Translations under genes and position numbers: made by a program | The notes under the pieces: model-generated | Told to the model about the DNA's origin: nothing | What the model saw: only the letters and a program-made list of their open reading frames with translations | The model's database searches: none | NCBI RefSeq assembly: GCF_014203365.1 | Contig: NZ_JACHIS010000001.1 | Location: 5,890,001 to 5,954,000 of the forward strand | DNA from: Actinoalloteichus hymeniacidonis | GTDB lineage: Bacteria > Actinomycetota > Actinomycetes > Mycobacteriales > Pseudonocardiaceae | DNA: 64,000 nucleotides | Reading direction: 5' to 3' | Shown: one piece after another, positions 49,245 through 57,449 of the stretch | How the letters are laid out: every line of letters starts with the position of its first letter | Numbering within the stretch: the first letter of the stretch is position 1

Positions 49245-49952
49245 TCAAGCAGGCGCGGAATCCAACAGCCCATGCTTGCCGAGCACGTCCAGCAGGGCGG
49301 CAGGCCGCTGGTCGGTCGGCAGCGGCGGGACGATCGCCACGGTGCAGCCCAACTCGGCGGCCGCGCCGTCGGCCTCGGGGCTGTCGCCGACCATCAGTGT
49401 CTCGGCGGGCTCGACGCCGAGCCGTTCGCAGGCGATCTGGAACAGCTTGAGGTCGGGTTTCATCGCCCCTTCGACGTAGGACAGGGCGTACTCGTCGACC
49501 AACTCGGCCGCGTCGATGCTCGCCAACGCCGACCGGACGTCCCAGACGATGTTGCTGACCACCGCCGTGCGAATCCCGCCTGCGCGCAGCCCCCGCAATG
49601 CCGACGCCGTGTCGGGATAAGGCCGCCAATAGGCGGGGTCGATCAACCGCCGGTAAAGCGGTTCGGCCAACTTCTCATCGATGCCCGCTTCGCGAATGAT
49701 GGCTTGATAAACCGTCTGATGCAGCGAGGCATCGAGGTCCCGACGATTCCAGGCATCTCGAAGTTCGGGGGGCAGGCCCGCTTCCTCGCCTGCGGGCGCG
49801 GTGAGCCGAACGATCAGTTTGGCCTCGGCATCCTCGGACAGCGGGGAGCCTGCCCCATCGCCGAGGCCGCGAAACCAGGCCGGGCCCGGTTCGAGCCGAA
49901 ACAGGGTCCCGGAGAAGTCGAACAGCACGCCGCGAATCGCCACGCGCTCCAC
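49245..49952 (-). CDS. HAD-family hydrolase with DxSxT nucleophile motif
   Basis: A 235-residue HAD phosphatase-like protein. Motif I is VLFDFSGTLFRLEPG: the first Asp (nucleophile) is kept, but the second Asp (general acid/base) is Ser. Motif II lies in IRTAVVSNIVWDVR, motif III Lys is in EGAMKPDLKLFQIA, motif IV MVGDSPEADGAAA. It resembles the HAD IA subgroup. The Ser suggests altered catalysis or use as an aspartyl-phosphate sink, though FSGT-type HADs are not rare in actinomycetes. It is 64 bp upstream of cysS on the same strand. Confidence 0.85.
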   Translation of the reverse strand: MERVAIRGVLFDFSGTLFRLEPGPAWFRGLGDGAGSPLSEDAEAKLIVRLTAPAGEEAGLPPELRDAWNRRDLDASLHQTVYQAIIREAGIDEKLAEPLYRRLIDPAYWRPYPDTASALRGLRAGGIRTAVVSNIVWDVRSALASIDAAELVDEYALSYVEGAMKPDLKLFQIACERLGVEPAETLMVGDSPEADGAAAELGCTVAIVPPLPTDQRPAALLDVLGKHGLLDSAPA

Positions 49953-50015
49953 GGTACGTCGTCGGGCGGCGCGGACACCATGGGCCTTTCGGCCGGTGCT
50001 ACCGGTCGTCGGCTC

Positions 50016-50276
50016 TTACTGGTCGGGAGATCGGGTGGGATTGCCGCGCAACACCCAGGCGTAATCGGCGCAGGCCGGGCAGGTGAGCTGTGGTCGAGTC
50101 GGATCGCTGCGGGCGGCGTCGCTGTTGACAACGAGCCGGGTGCCGCAGAAGGCCGTGATCTCGGTGCCTGCGGGCGGTCGGGGCGGGGGCGCGGCGTGCC
50201 GGTCGGAGACGGCGGATCTCGGCCTGGCGACGGGTTCCCAGAACAACTGTGGGTCGCCGTGCCAACCGGGGATCAC
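50016..50276 (-). CDS. Small protein with Cys-x2-Cys motif (zinc-binding-like)
   Basis: An 86-residue protein: IPGWHGDPQLFWEPVARPR, then TEITAFCGTRLVV and LTCPACADYAW. The C...CxxC pattern suggests a small zinc site. This general layout recurs in actinomycete small proteins of unknown function. The GTG overlaps the stop of the preceding gene (GTGA), so it is the third member of a coupled three-gene operon. Confidence 0.65.
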   Translation of the reverse strand: MIPGWHGDPQLFWEPVARPRSAVSDRHAAPPPRPPAGTEITAFCGTRLVVNSDAARSDPTRPQLTCPACADYAWVLRGNPTRSPDQ

Positions 50277-50791
50277 CGTCCTGCCCGCAGGATCCGAGGC
50301 TGCCGAGCCCTACGGGATGGTTCGATGCGCCTGCGGAACTCGATCGGGCCGGTGGGGGTCGTCGGCAGCGGTTCGACGCCGGTGGGCAGCGGGTAGGGAT
50401 CGACGAGGTTGATGGCGTCGACCAGGGCGATCACCAGTCGTGGCAGGCGATCGAGCCCGATTCGCCAGGCGTCACGGGGTGCGCGTTCGCCGAGGACAGC
50501 CAGATCGATCCCCACGCCGGGATACACGGTCAGCACCACCACGCGAGGCGCCAAACCAGGGCCGAGCGCGCGCAGTCGGGTCTCGCCGGGTTGTCGCAGG
50601 TCGATGTTGTCGATCAGTGAACGGGTGGTCGTGGGGTTGAGCGCGGCCAGACCTGCGGAGCTGAACCCGAGTTCGAGAAGGACCCGGTGTGCGGACCGGT
50701 CGACGGTGATCGCGATTCGTTGGCTGCTTCGGCGCCTGCCGCGTAGGTCGGCGGGGATCAGACTGAACAGCTCGGCGTCGGGATAGATCAT
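50273..50791 (-). CDS. Hypothetical protein, middle gene of coupled operon
   Basis: A 172-residue soluble protein (MIYPDAELFSLIPADLRGRR at the start; VVVLTVYPGVGIDLAVLGERAP in the middle; GLDRLPRLVIALVDAINLVDPYPLP; Arg-rich tail). I do not recognise a family. Composition is normal for the genome. Its ATG overlaps the stop of the upstream gene (ATGA), and its stop overlaps the next start (GTGA). Function unknown; strict coupling suggests a stoichiometric complex. Confidence 0.65.
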   Translation of the reverse strand: MIYPDAELFSLIPADLRGRRRSSQRIAITVDRSAHRVLLELGFSSAGLAALNPTTTRSLIDNIDLRQPGETRLRALGPGLAPRVVVLTVYPGVGIDLAVLGERAPRDAWRIGLDRLPRLVIALVDAINLVDPYPLPTGVEPLPTTPTGPIEFRRRIEPSRRARQPRILRAGR

Positions 50792-51357
50792 GCGGCGCTC
50801 CGGAGCGGGACGTCGAGACTGCCGGTGAAGGCGGTGACATAGCCGGGCGATGGTGTGGGGTGCCGGTGGAGCGGCGATTGGTGGGAGCCCTGTGGTTCTT
50901 GGGACTGCGACGGGGTTTGCCAGCAACGCGCGGCGATCGCGGCCACGCAGTAGAAGTCGTCCTCTGCGGGATCGGCGTCGAGTGTTTCCCGCAGTAGCAA
51001 CACATCACCCGCCGTCGGGTCGAATCGCGCTGGCTCGAAGGCGAAGTCATCGAGCGGGAATGGATCGGGCTCGGTCTCCCATTCCGAAGAGGTCGAGGTG
51101 GCCGCGTCTGGCCAGCCGATGGTCAGTAATGCCTCGTCACGAGGTGACGCGGCAATGCGTCGAGGTGCTGTCGCGCGGGCGGTGGTGTGCGTGGCCTGCG
51201 GTGAATAGCGGTGGTCGGACGCGGTTCGCGTGGCTCGCGGGCTGTGCGAGGCCAGGACGGCGACCGGCTCCCCGAAGGAGATCCAGATCAACACCACTCC
51301 GAACACCATGAGCGCCAACCCGCCCAACGCGGTACCGACAAAGCCGTCGATCGACAT
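50788..51357 (-). CDS. Single-pass membrane protein, first gene of coupled operon
   Basis: A 189-residue protein with one N-terminal helix (VGTALGGLALMVFGVVLIWISF, residues about 6-27), an Arg/Thr/His-rich spacer, and an acidic soluble part (EWETEPDPFPLDDFAFEP; GDVLLLRETLDADPAEDDFYCVAAIAARCW). No known family. The ATG at 51357 is the best start; two upstream in-frame starts exist. It faces the XRE regulator gene at 51482 divergently across 124 bp. Confidence 0.65.
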   Translation of the reverse strand: MSIDGFVGTALGGLALMVFGVVLIWISFGEPVAVLASHSPRATRTASDHRYSPQATHTTARATAPRRIAASPRDEALLTIGWPDAATSTSSEWETEPDPFPLDDFAFEPARFDPTAGDVLLLRETLDADPAEDDFYCVAAIAARCWQTPSQSQEPQGSHQSPLHRHPTPSPGYVTAFTGSLDVPLRSAA

Positions 51358-51481
51358 GAGCGACTCCGGAAATGTCACTGTCTGCAACTGGGACAGCACC
51401 AGCTTCTGGAAGTGACCCAGCTACTGTCAAGCTCCGCTCGGCCTATCCGCCCAATCGAGTGGCGGCGCTATCGTTCGATGC

Positions 51482-52339
51482 ATGGCCAGCACAAACAAGA
51501 GCCCGCTTGTCTATGCGCTCGGCGAGGAGTTGAAGCGACTCCGCCTCGCGAAAGGGCTAACGGTCCGTGCTGTAGGTCGATTGGTCGGCGCCGATCACAC
51601 CCTGGTCAGTCGCACCGAGTCAGGGGTGCGGAAGGTTTCTCCCGAGGAGATCGCCAGGTGGCTCGGCGCCATCGGAGCCGACAACGAGGACTACGACCGA
51701 ATCCTCGAAATGGCACGAGACGCCACGCGAGCGACCTGGTCGGAGGTGAATAGTCCCGGATTGCCCACCCTGCTCGATACTTTGATCAAGTACGAACAAC
51801 AGGCCACCGCGATCACCGAGGTCAATCCGATGCTTGTTCCTGGGCTGCTTCAGACCAGGGACTACGCGATGGCTGTCATGTCGGATGGCGATCTGGCAGC
51901 CGACAAAATTCTTCCCCGAGTGATGTACCGCCTCGGGCGGCAGGATGTCCTTCATCGCAAGGACGGCCCACACTTCACCGCGCTCATCGAAGAATCAGTT
52001 CTGCTCCGCCACATAGGCGGACACTGCGTGATGGCAGACCAGCTGGACTACCTGCTCGAAGCCAGCTCCCGCAAGAACGTTGACGTCCGGGTGATCCCAC
52101 TATCAGCAGGCGCGCACGGCGGACTGGCAGGCGCCTGGGTCCTACTTGAGTTCCCCGTCGCACCACCAATTGTTCATCTCGAGCACGTTGGTTCCGCAAC
52201 ATTTCTCCATAAGCGACCACACACCCAATCCTTCCTCAACGCCCGCAGTAGCCTCTTGGATATCGCCTTGAACGGAGCCGAGTCTGCCGAGGTAATTACC
52301 TCTTATGCAGATCAGCATCGACGGAATGGGGATTCATGA
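51482..52339 (+). CDS. XRE-family regulator with DUF5753 domain
   Basis: A 285-residue regulator. Residues about 10-65 form a Cro/CI HTH (LGEELKRLRLAKGLTVRAVG, TLVSRTESGVRKVSPEEIARWL). The remaining part is the DUF5753 effector-like domain (EVNPMLVPGLLQTRDYAMAVM, FTALIEESVLLRHIGG, RVIPLSAGAHGGL). In Streptomyces such proteins work with small DUF397 partners in developmental and antibiotic control (WhiJ-type pairs). The ATGA overlap with the first DUF397 gene confirms the pairing. Confidence 0.95.
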   Translation: MASTNKSPLVYALGEELKRLRLAKGLTVRAVGRLVGADHTLVSRTESGVRKVSPEEIARWLGAIGADNEDYDRILEMARDATRATWSEVNSPGLPTLLDTLIKYEQQATAITEVNPMLVPGLLQTRDYAMAVMSDGDLAADKILPRVMYRLGRQDVLHRKDGPHFTALIEESVLLRHIGGHCVMADQLDYLLEASSRKNVDVRVIPLSAGAHGGLAGAWVLLEFPVAPPIVHLEHVGSATFLHKRPHTQSFLNARSSLLDIALNGAESAEVITSYADQHRRNGDS

Positions 52340-52524
52340 ACGAGCCGATCTCATGGCGCAAGTCAAAGCGCTCACACCAGACCACCTCATGCATTGAAGT
52401 GGGCCAGGATCCAAGAAACATGCGCATCCGAGACACCAAGAACAGAGCGGGCGGCACGCTACTCCTCGATAAGTCGACGTTCAGCGCCTTCTTAGCCGCA
52501 GTCAAGTCGGATCGGTTGCGCTAG
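52336..52524 (+). CDS. DUF397 protein 1
   Basis: A 62-residue DUF397 protein: SWRKSKRSHQTTSCIEVG, then MRIRDTKNRAGGTLLLDKSTFSAFLAAVK. Its ATG overlaps the XRE stop (ATGA). DUF397 proteins are thought to be partners or antagonists of the neighbouring XRE/DUF5753 regulator. First of three tandem copies and the most divergent. Confidence 0.93.
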   Translation: MNEPISWRKSKRSHQTTSCIEVGQDPRNMRIRDTKNRAGGTLLLDKSTFSAFLAAVKSDRLR

Positions 52525-52638
52525 AGCCCCCGTCAGGCTGCTATGGAACCGACCGATGGCGCTAACAGCACCAAGACTCACAACGCCTGCGTAAGGACCG
52601 CCAGCAACTCAGCGGAACATTTGAAAGAGGGTAGCAAC

Positions 52639-52836
52639 ATGACGGCACCCCGACAGTTCCACAATTGGCAGAAGTCAGCACACAGCGGCGGGCAGAGCCA
52701 ATGCGTCGAGGTTGGCCAGGCTCCCGGCCTGATCGGCATCAGAGATACGAAGAACCGCACAGGCGGAACCCTCGTGATCGAACGCGGCGCGTTCGGCATC
52801 TTCCTAGCGGCAGTGAAAGCTAACCGGCTCCACTGA
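52639..52836 (+). CDS. DUF397 protein 2
   Basis: A 65-residue DUF397 protein: FHNWQKSAHSGGQSQCVEVG and IGIRDTKNRTGGTLVIERGAF. The ATG at 52639 follows AGAGGG; the frame is open to 52543, but those residues do not fit the family. Closely related to copy 3. Confidence 0.92.
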   Translation: MTAPRQFHNWQKSAHSGGQSQCVEVGQAPGLIGIRDTKNRTGGTLVIERGAFGIFLAAVKANRLH

Positions 52837-52860
52837 CAGCGCACGAGAGGACGTTGCGAC

Positions 52861-53052
52861 ATGATGACGGACCTGCATAGATGGCGTAAATCGACACGAT
52901 CTGGACAGCAAAGCTCTTGCGTCGAGGTCGGCCGGGCCCCCGGCTTAGTCGGCATCAGAGACACCAAGAACCGCGCGGGCGGAACCCTCATGGTCGAGCG
53001 CGCTGCCTTCGGCACATTCCTGGCAGCGGTGAAGGCCGACCGGCTCAACTGA
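52861..53052 (+). CDS. DUF397 protein 3
   Basis: A 63-residue DUF397 protein: LHRWRKSTRSGQQSSCVEVG and VGIRDTKNRAGGTLMVERAAF. It lies 24 bp behind copy 2 and differs from it mainly in the N-terminal third, so the two look like a recent local duplication. Starts ATGATG behind GAGAGGA. Confidence 0.92.
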   Translation: MMTDLHRWRKSTRSGQQSSCVEVGRAPGLVGIRDTKNRAGGTLMVERAAFGTFLAAVKADRLN

Positions 53053-53066
53053 CCCGCCCACGGCAA

Positions 53067-53097
53067 CGGCCTCCGGACCACACCGGACCGGAGGCCG
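53067..53097. terminator. Hairpin between DUF397 copy 3 and the convergent XRE/TPR gene
   Basis: CGGCCTCCGG (53067-53076) pairs with CCGGAGGCCG (53088-53097) across an 11-nt loop, 14 bp beyond the DUF397 stop and 53 bp from the end of the opposing gene. Confidence 0.75.
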
Positions 53098-53150
53098 CTC
53101 TATGCCAGCGCCGCCGGGGAGCGGACCCGGTCGCGGGGCACTGCTTCGGT

Positions 53151-54530
53151 TCAGACCGGTACGCCAGCGCGGCGGGCAAAGCCACGCAGGCCGGGCAGGG
53201 TGTTCGCCGTGGGGTGATGGAGCAGGCCTGCGGTGATCTCCTGGATGGGCTTGCGGTAGCGGACCTCGTCCGGCGAGGCATGTTCGGCGGCCAGCAGCGC
53301 CCGGTAGCACTGCGCGGGTTTGCCCCACTGGTGGTACGACCGCGCAACGTCGGACCAGTAGCGGGCCTGCCGTTCGGTCAGCGGGATCGCGGCGGGGTTG
53401 ATGCGGCGAGCGACCTCGATCGCCGCACCGGAATCCCCGAGGACCCGCGCAATGCTGATCTCGTACAACCCCACGCCGGTCGGCCCGAACGCGGTGAACC
53501 GGTGATTGCCCTCGACACCCAAGCGGCCAGCCGCCTGAACGGCTTCGCCGATCAAAGTGTGCGCAGTATCGCGGTCCCCATCGACGGCGGCCGTGTAGGC
53601 GGCAGTGGACAGCAGCGATCCGTACACCGACAGGTATTCCGGCCCCCGGTTCAGGTCAGGTTGCAGGACGGCGGCAGCGTCGATGATCTGGCGCTCGGCG
53701 GTCGCGGTGTGGCCAGCGCGGCGCAGCACGATTGCCCAGGCTCGGCGGGCGGCAGCCTGAGTGAGCACGTCGTCTCCGGCGCCGTAAGCAGTGCTCACTG
53801 CTCGGTCGGCGGTGGTCCACGCCAACCGGTCCCGACCAAGCTTGACCATCAGCTCGGATGACAGGACATACAGCTGGGAGAGTTGGCCGGTCGCGTCGGC
53901 ACGATCGTTCTCGTCCACGCCCTCGGCACCGGTGGCCATCGCAGTGGCTAGCAGCCTCGGTAGGCGTGCGGCGACGTCTGTGTAGCGGCCCTGCTGAAAC
54001 GTGGCCCGCGCAGTAGCCACGTCGTGCCGCAGCTGAGGCAGCGTGGTCGGAACGCCAGAACTCAAAGCAGAATCGAGCAGGGTGCTCTCCAACACGGTGA
54101 CCGGGTCGCTCGGTGCACCGCGTAGGGCGGGTGCACCGAGGACGGCGGCGCCTGCCAACCCGCTCAGTCCTGCCAACAGCGTGCGACGACGCATCGGGTC
54201 GGTCTCCTCGTCCGGCGCCAGGATGGACTCGACCATAGCGGCGGGTCGCGAAACTGACACGAACCGTGCCGAAATATCCGCGAGCCCGAGTAGGTGACTC
54301 GGGATCCGCAGTGCGTCGGCAAGGCCCCGCAGTACCTGAAGATCCCGCAGCGGCTGCTTGCCCGTCTCCAGCCGCGAGAGCGTCGATACCGAGTAGCCAC
54401 ACCGTGCCGCAAGCTTCGCGAGGGTCCAGTGGTTAGCTTGACGCACCGCGCGCACGATCGCCCCGGCGTTTCCGGATTCGAGGGCAGCGCGCACAGCGTC
54501 GGTGTGCCAGACCGCGTGGGGAGCATTCAT
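53151..54530 (-). CDS. XRE-family regulator with TPR-like C-terminus
   Basis: A 459-residue regulator. An HTH at residues about 25-75 (AIVRAVRQANHWTLAKLAAR, YSVSTLSRLETGKQPL) is followed by a linker with a twin-Arg-like MRRRTLLAGLSGLAGAAVLGAPAL (residues about 113-137, seen as RRRTLLAGLSGLAG), often found in this regulator family, and then a long helical TPR-type region. It is divergent from the hexapeptide acyltransferase and acyl-CoA dehydrogenase genes and is the obvious candidate to control them. Confidence 0.88.
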   Translation of the reverse strand: MNAPHAVWHTDAVRAALESGNAGAIVRAVRQANHWTLAKLAARCGYSVSTLSRLETGKQPLRDLQVLRGLADALRIPSHLLGLADISARFVSVSRPAAMVESILAPDEETDPMRRRTLLAGLSGLAGAAVLGAPALRGAPSDPVTVLESTLLDSALSSGVPTTLPQLRHDVATARATFQQGRYTDVAARLPRLLATAMATGAEGVDENDRADATGQLSQLYVLSSELMVKLGRDRLAWTTADRAVSTAYGAGDDVLTQAAARRAWAIVLRRAGHTATAERQIIDAAAVLQPDLNRGPEYLSVYGSLLSTAAYTAAVDGDRDTAHTLIGEAVQAAGRLGVEGNHRFTAFGPTGVGLYEISIARVLGDSGAAIEVARRINPAAIPLTERQARYWSDVARSYHQWGKPAQCYRALLAAEHASPDEVRYRKPIQEITAGLLHHPTANTLPGLRGFARRAGVPV

Positions 54531-54719
54531 CGCCTGCGCTCCTTGCTCAGGCCAGGATATCCCAGCGTATCCAACTGATTACTATCAGTGCCAGGCGATT
54601 TGCGTACCGTGCAATTCTGCTTCCAAACCTTGCAAAAGGACTGGTCAACGGCCTGCTGCAGTCGTGTGCTGGAAACCGCCTCGGCAGTCCACCCGTCCCT
54701 GCCGTGGTGGAGGGATGCC

Positions 54720-55541
54720 ATGACCAGCCCCACCACATCTACTTCGATGGCGATGCCACAAGTTCCATCGAACCAGCCTCCAGCGCAGGAGTTGACTGCA
54801 GCCGAGCTGGACCGTGCAGGCCTGCTTCACGCAGATCCCGGCGCCCGGATCAGTCGGTTCGCGGTTTTCGTGCCCACCGACGCGCTTGGCACTCTGCGTC
54901 CGGTCACGATCCACTCCGGCGCCGTGGTCAGCCCCTTCTCCGTGGTCCACGGCGGCACCACCATCGGTGCACACGCCCGTATCGAGGGGCACACCATAGT
55001 GGGAACTCCGGAGCTGGGCTACGCGGTCGGCCGGGTCTACCCCGGGGTCGGCGGCGGCACAATGATCGGCGCTGGTGCAGTGGTCCGCAGCGGCGCCGTC
55101 GTCTACGCGGACGTTCAGATCGGTCTCAACGTACTCATCGGGCATCACACTCTGCTGCGCACCGATGTTCAGGTCGGCGCCGAATCCCAGCTCGGCCACC
55201 ATCTGACCGTCGAACGCGCCAGCCGAATCGGTCGGGAGGTTCGTTGCTCTCCCGGCTCACACATCACCAGTTCCACCGTGTTGGCCGACCGGGTGTTCCT
55301 AGGGGCCGGGGTTCGCACGATCAACGACAAGACACTGACTTGGCGCGATCCCCTTCGCAAGCCGCTCCTGATCGCACCTCAGTTCGACACCGGCGCAAAA
55401 ATCGGCTCCGGTTCGATAGTGCTGGCCGGTATCAGAGTCGGCGAGCAAGCGCTGATCGGGTCCGGTTCGCTGCTCACCCGCGACATCCCTCCCGGGGCCC
55501 TGGCTTATGGCCACCCGGCCAGGGTCCACGGGGAGGTCTAG
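54720..55541 (+). CDS. Left-handed beta-helix (hexapeptide-repeat) acyltransferase
   Basis: A 273-residue protein whose residues about 60-270 are hexapeptide repeats: VTIHSGAVVSPFSVVHGGTTIGAHARI, GTMIGAGAVVRSGAVVY, IGLNVLIGHHTLLRTDVQVG, and IGSGSIVLAGIRVG ending in GALAYGHPARVHGEV (given in parts). IGHHTLL supplies a likely catalytic His. The family includes serine, sugar and antibiotic acetyltransferases and gamma-class carbonic anhydrases. Substrate unknown. The ATG at 54720 follows GGAGGG. The stop is directly adjacent to the GTG of the acyl-CoA dehydrogenase gene, so the two are coupled. Confidence 0.85.
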   Translation: MTSPTTSTSMAMPQVPSNQPPAQELTAAELDRAGLLHADPGARISRFAVFVPTDALGTLRPVTIHSGAVVSPFSVVHGGTTIGAHARIEGHTIVGTPELGYAVGRVYPGVGGGTMIGAGAVVRSGAVVYADVQIGLNVLIGHHTLLRTDVQVGAESQLGHHLTVERASRIGREVRCSPGSHITSSTVLADRVFLGAGVRTINDKTLTWRDPLRKPLLIAPQFDTGAKIGSGSIVLAGIRVGEQALIGSGSLLTRDIPPGALAYGHPARVHGEV

Positions 55542-56780
55542 GTGAGTATCGAGTCGATCAGCAACGGGCGGCCCCCTGGAGCCATCGGGAGGTGGTTGGA
55601 ATCGCTCCTACCTGTGCTGGATCCGGCGAGGCTTGTCGACTGGCCTCGGTTGTCAGAACTGGCCGCAGCCCTGAACGAAACACTCGTCACCCATCCGCTC
55701 GATGCAGGTCTCACAGGAGGTGTCGAGCGCAGTCGCCGGCTTCATGACATCCGCCGTGCCTTGGCCGTGCGGGGCCACCTGAACACCGGCGGGCATCCAC
55801 CGCTGTTCGGCGTACTCACGCAGTTCGTGTGCGGGTATCGGGATATCGACCTGCGCGATGCCACCGGCTTAGGGCACGGCCAGCTCATCGCCCGCCACGG
55901 CAGTGCCCGAGCGCGGCAGCATTGGATTCCCCGGTTGTTAGCTGGCGAGTTAGCCGGTATCGCCGTCACCGAGGCCCATGGTGGCTCGCGGCCAGCCGAG
56001 ACCCGCACAGCAGCCGTGCACGGATCAGATGGCACCTGGCTGATCACCGGCGGCAAGACGTGGATCAGCCGGTTGAACGAGGCAGCCGTGTTCGTGGTGT
56101 TCTTCCTCGATCCACATGGGCACCTGGCTGCCGCCGCAATCGATGCCACCACGCCGGGCCTACACCGCCAGCCGCTGTCGCCGACAGGTCTGGCTGGCTG
56201 GAGTTGGGGTGTTCTGGAACTGGATGCAGTACCGGTCCGGGATACCGACGTGCTGCACGGAGACGGGATGGAACTGCTGCGCGAACACTTCGCCGCCTAC
56301 CGGCCGCTAGTCACCGCAACAGCACTGGGGGGCGCGGCCGCAGTGTTCGACACAGTAGCCGCGACCCTCGTCGCCCGCCGAGACAACGGTGAACTGACGC
56401 GACTGCGGGACACGGCGCTGGTCACCCTCGGCCGCACCCACGCCCAGCTCATGACCGCCTTGCTTGGTGTAGTCGTGGCCGCGCAGCTCTCCCACACTGA
56501 GCACCAGGATGCGGAGCGCTGGGGCGCGGCGATGAAGGCCCACGGCATCGATACCGCCAACCAGGCCGCAGCGGAACTAGCGCTGCTATTGGGTGCGGTC
56601 GGGTACCGAACCGATTCCCCCGTTGCAAAGATCCGACGCGACCTCGGCGGGTTGCTGTACGCCGACGGCATCCACGACAGTCTCTATCGGGCTGCAGGCA
56701 AACAACACACGATCGCAGACCAGACCCTGCAGGTGGCGGGACGCTGGCTGGATGACATGCCGACCACCGGGGACGGCTGA
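55542..56780 (+). CDS. Acyl-CoA dehydrogenase-family flavoprotein
   Basis: A 412-residue acyl-CoA dehydrogenase-like protein. The FAD-binding middle domain is clear: IAVTEAHGGSRPAET and LITGGKTWISRLNEAA. The C-terminal helical domain has the conserved AAELALLLGAVGYRTDSPVAKIRRDL. The usual catalytic Glu region (IYEGT in MCAD) is here ADGIHDSLYR, so the Glu is replaced by Asp or absent. Such members often act in secondary metabolism (FkbI-type) rather than in beta-oxidation. It begins at the base after the acyltransferase stop. Confidence 0.87.
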   Translation: MSIESISNGRPPGAIGRWLESLLPVLDPARLVDWPRLSELAAALNETLVTHPLDAGLTGGVERSRRLHDIRRALAVRGHLNTGGHPPLFGVLTQFVCGYRDIDLRDATGLGHGQLIARHGSARARQHWIPRLLAGELAGIAVTEAHGGSRPAETRTAAVHGSDGTWLITGGKTWISRLNEAAVFVVFFLDPHGHLAAAAIDATTPGLHRQPLSPTGLAGWSWGVLELDAVPVRDTDVLHGDGMELLREHFAAYRPLVTATALGGAAAVFDTVAATLVARRDNGELTRLRDTALVTLGRTHAQLMTALLGVVVAAQLSHTEHQDAERWGAAMKAHGIDTANQAAAELALLLGAVGYRTDSPVAKIRRDLGGLLYADGIHDSLYRAAGKQHTIADQTLQVAGRWLDDMPTTGDG

Positions 56781-56806
56781 CGGCGGTAACGGGTAGGGAC
56801 GCCGGT

Positions 56807-57325
56807 TCAGTCGATCCGGCGGCCCTGCTCGCACAGCACCGTCGTTCCCTGATCGACCGCCTCCATCGCAGCGGATACGCGGTCAGCTAGCAGCGGTTTG
56901 ACCCGTTCGGCGACCTGGTCCGGCGCATAGAACCCTACGGAAAGTATTTCGGCGTCGACGAATTCCATCCCAATCATGTCCGTCGCATCCAAGACTCCAC
57001 CGTCGAATACGAACACCACGCCTTCGGGACGGGAGTCCTGCGGCCGCACATAGTCCACGACGAGCAGCCGACCGAGCGGACGGTCCCAACCAAGTTCCTC
57101 CGCCAACTCACGGGTCGCAGCGGCCCACGGCGACTCATCGGAATCCACCGCACCACCGGGAATTTCCCAGTTCGGTTTATAGGACGGTTCAACCAACAAC
57201 ACCCGATCCTCGGCATCGCGAAAAAGCACACCTGCCGCCATCCGTTTGCGGGCGAGCCTGGCAACGTACTGCTCCACGGGTAGCACGTCCGTGGACGCCG
57301 ATGAGGAGGAACTCGTCGAGGTCAC
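56807..57325 (-). CDS. NUDIX hydrolase
   Basis: A 172-residue NUDIX protein. The box is GGAVDSDESPWAAATRELAEELG (Gx5Ex7RELxEELG), near residues 57-79, with intact Glu ligands. After a Ser-rich start comes VEQYVARLARKRMAAGVLFRD. Substrate unknown. It is convergent with the acyl-CoA dehydrogenase gene (26 bp apart). Confidence 0.9.
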   Translation of the reverse strand: MTSTSSSSSASTDVLPVEQYVARLARKRMAAGVLFRDAEDRVLLVEPSYKPNWEIPGGAVDSDESPWAAATRELAEELGWDRPLGRLLVVDYVRPQDSRPEGVVFVFDGGVLDATDMIGMEFVDAEILSVGFYAPDQVAERVKPLLADRVSAAMEAVDQGTTVLCEQGRRID

Positions 57326-57449
57326 CCATGCACTCTAATCGAGAGGCCAAAGGAGGCACGAGATTACGTCGGCTGGCTCGCCTTGTTGAAGGGCGAAGGT
57401 ATGGCCCATATTCTGCGACCGACCGGGCCGACCGCTTTGTGCAGAAGGC

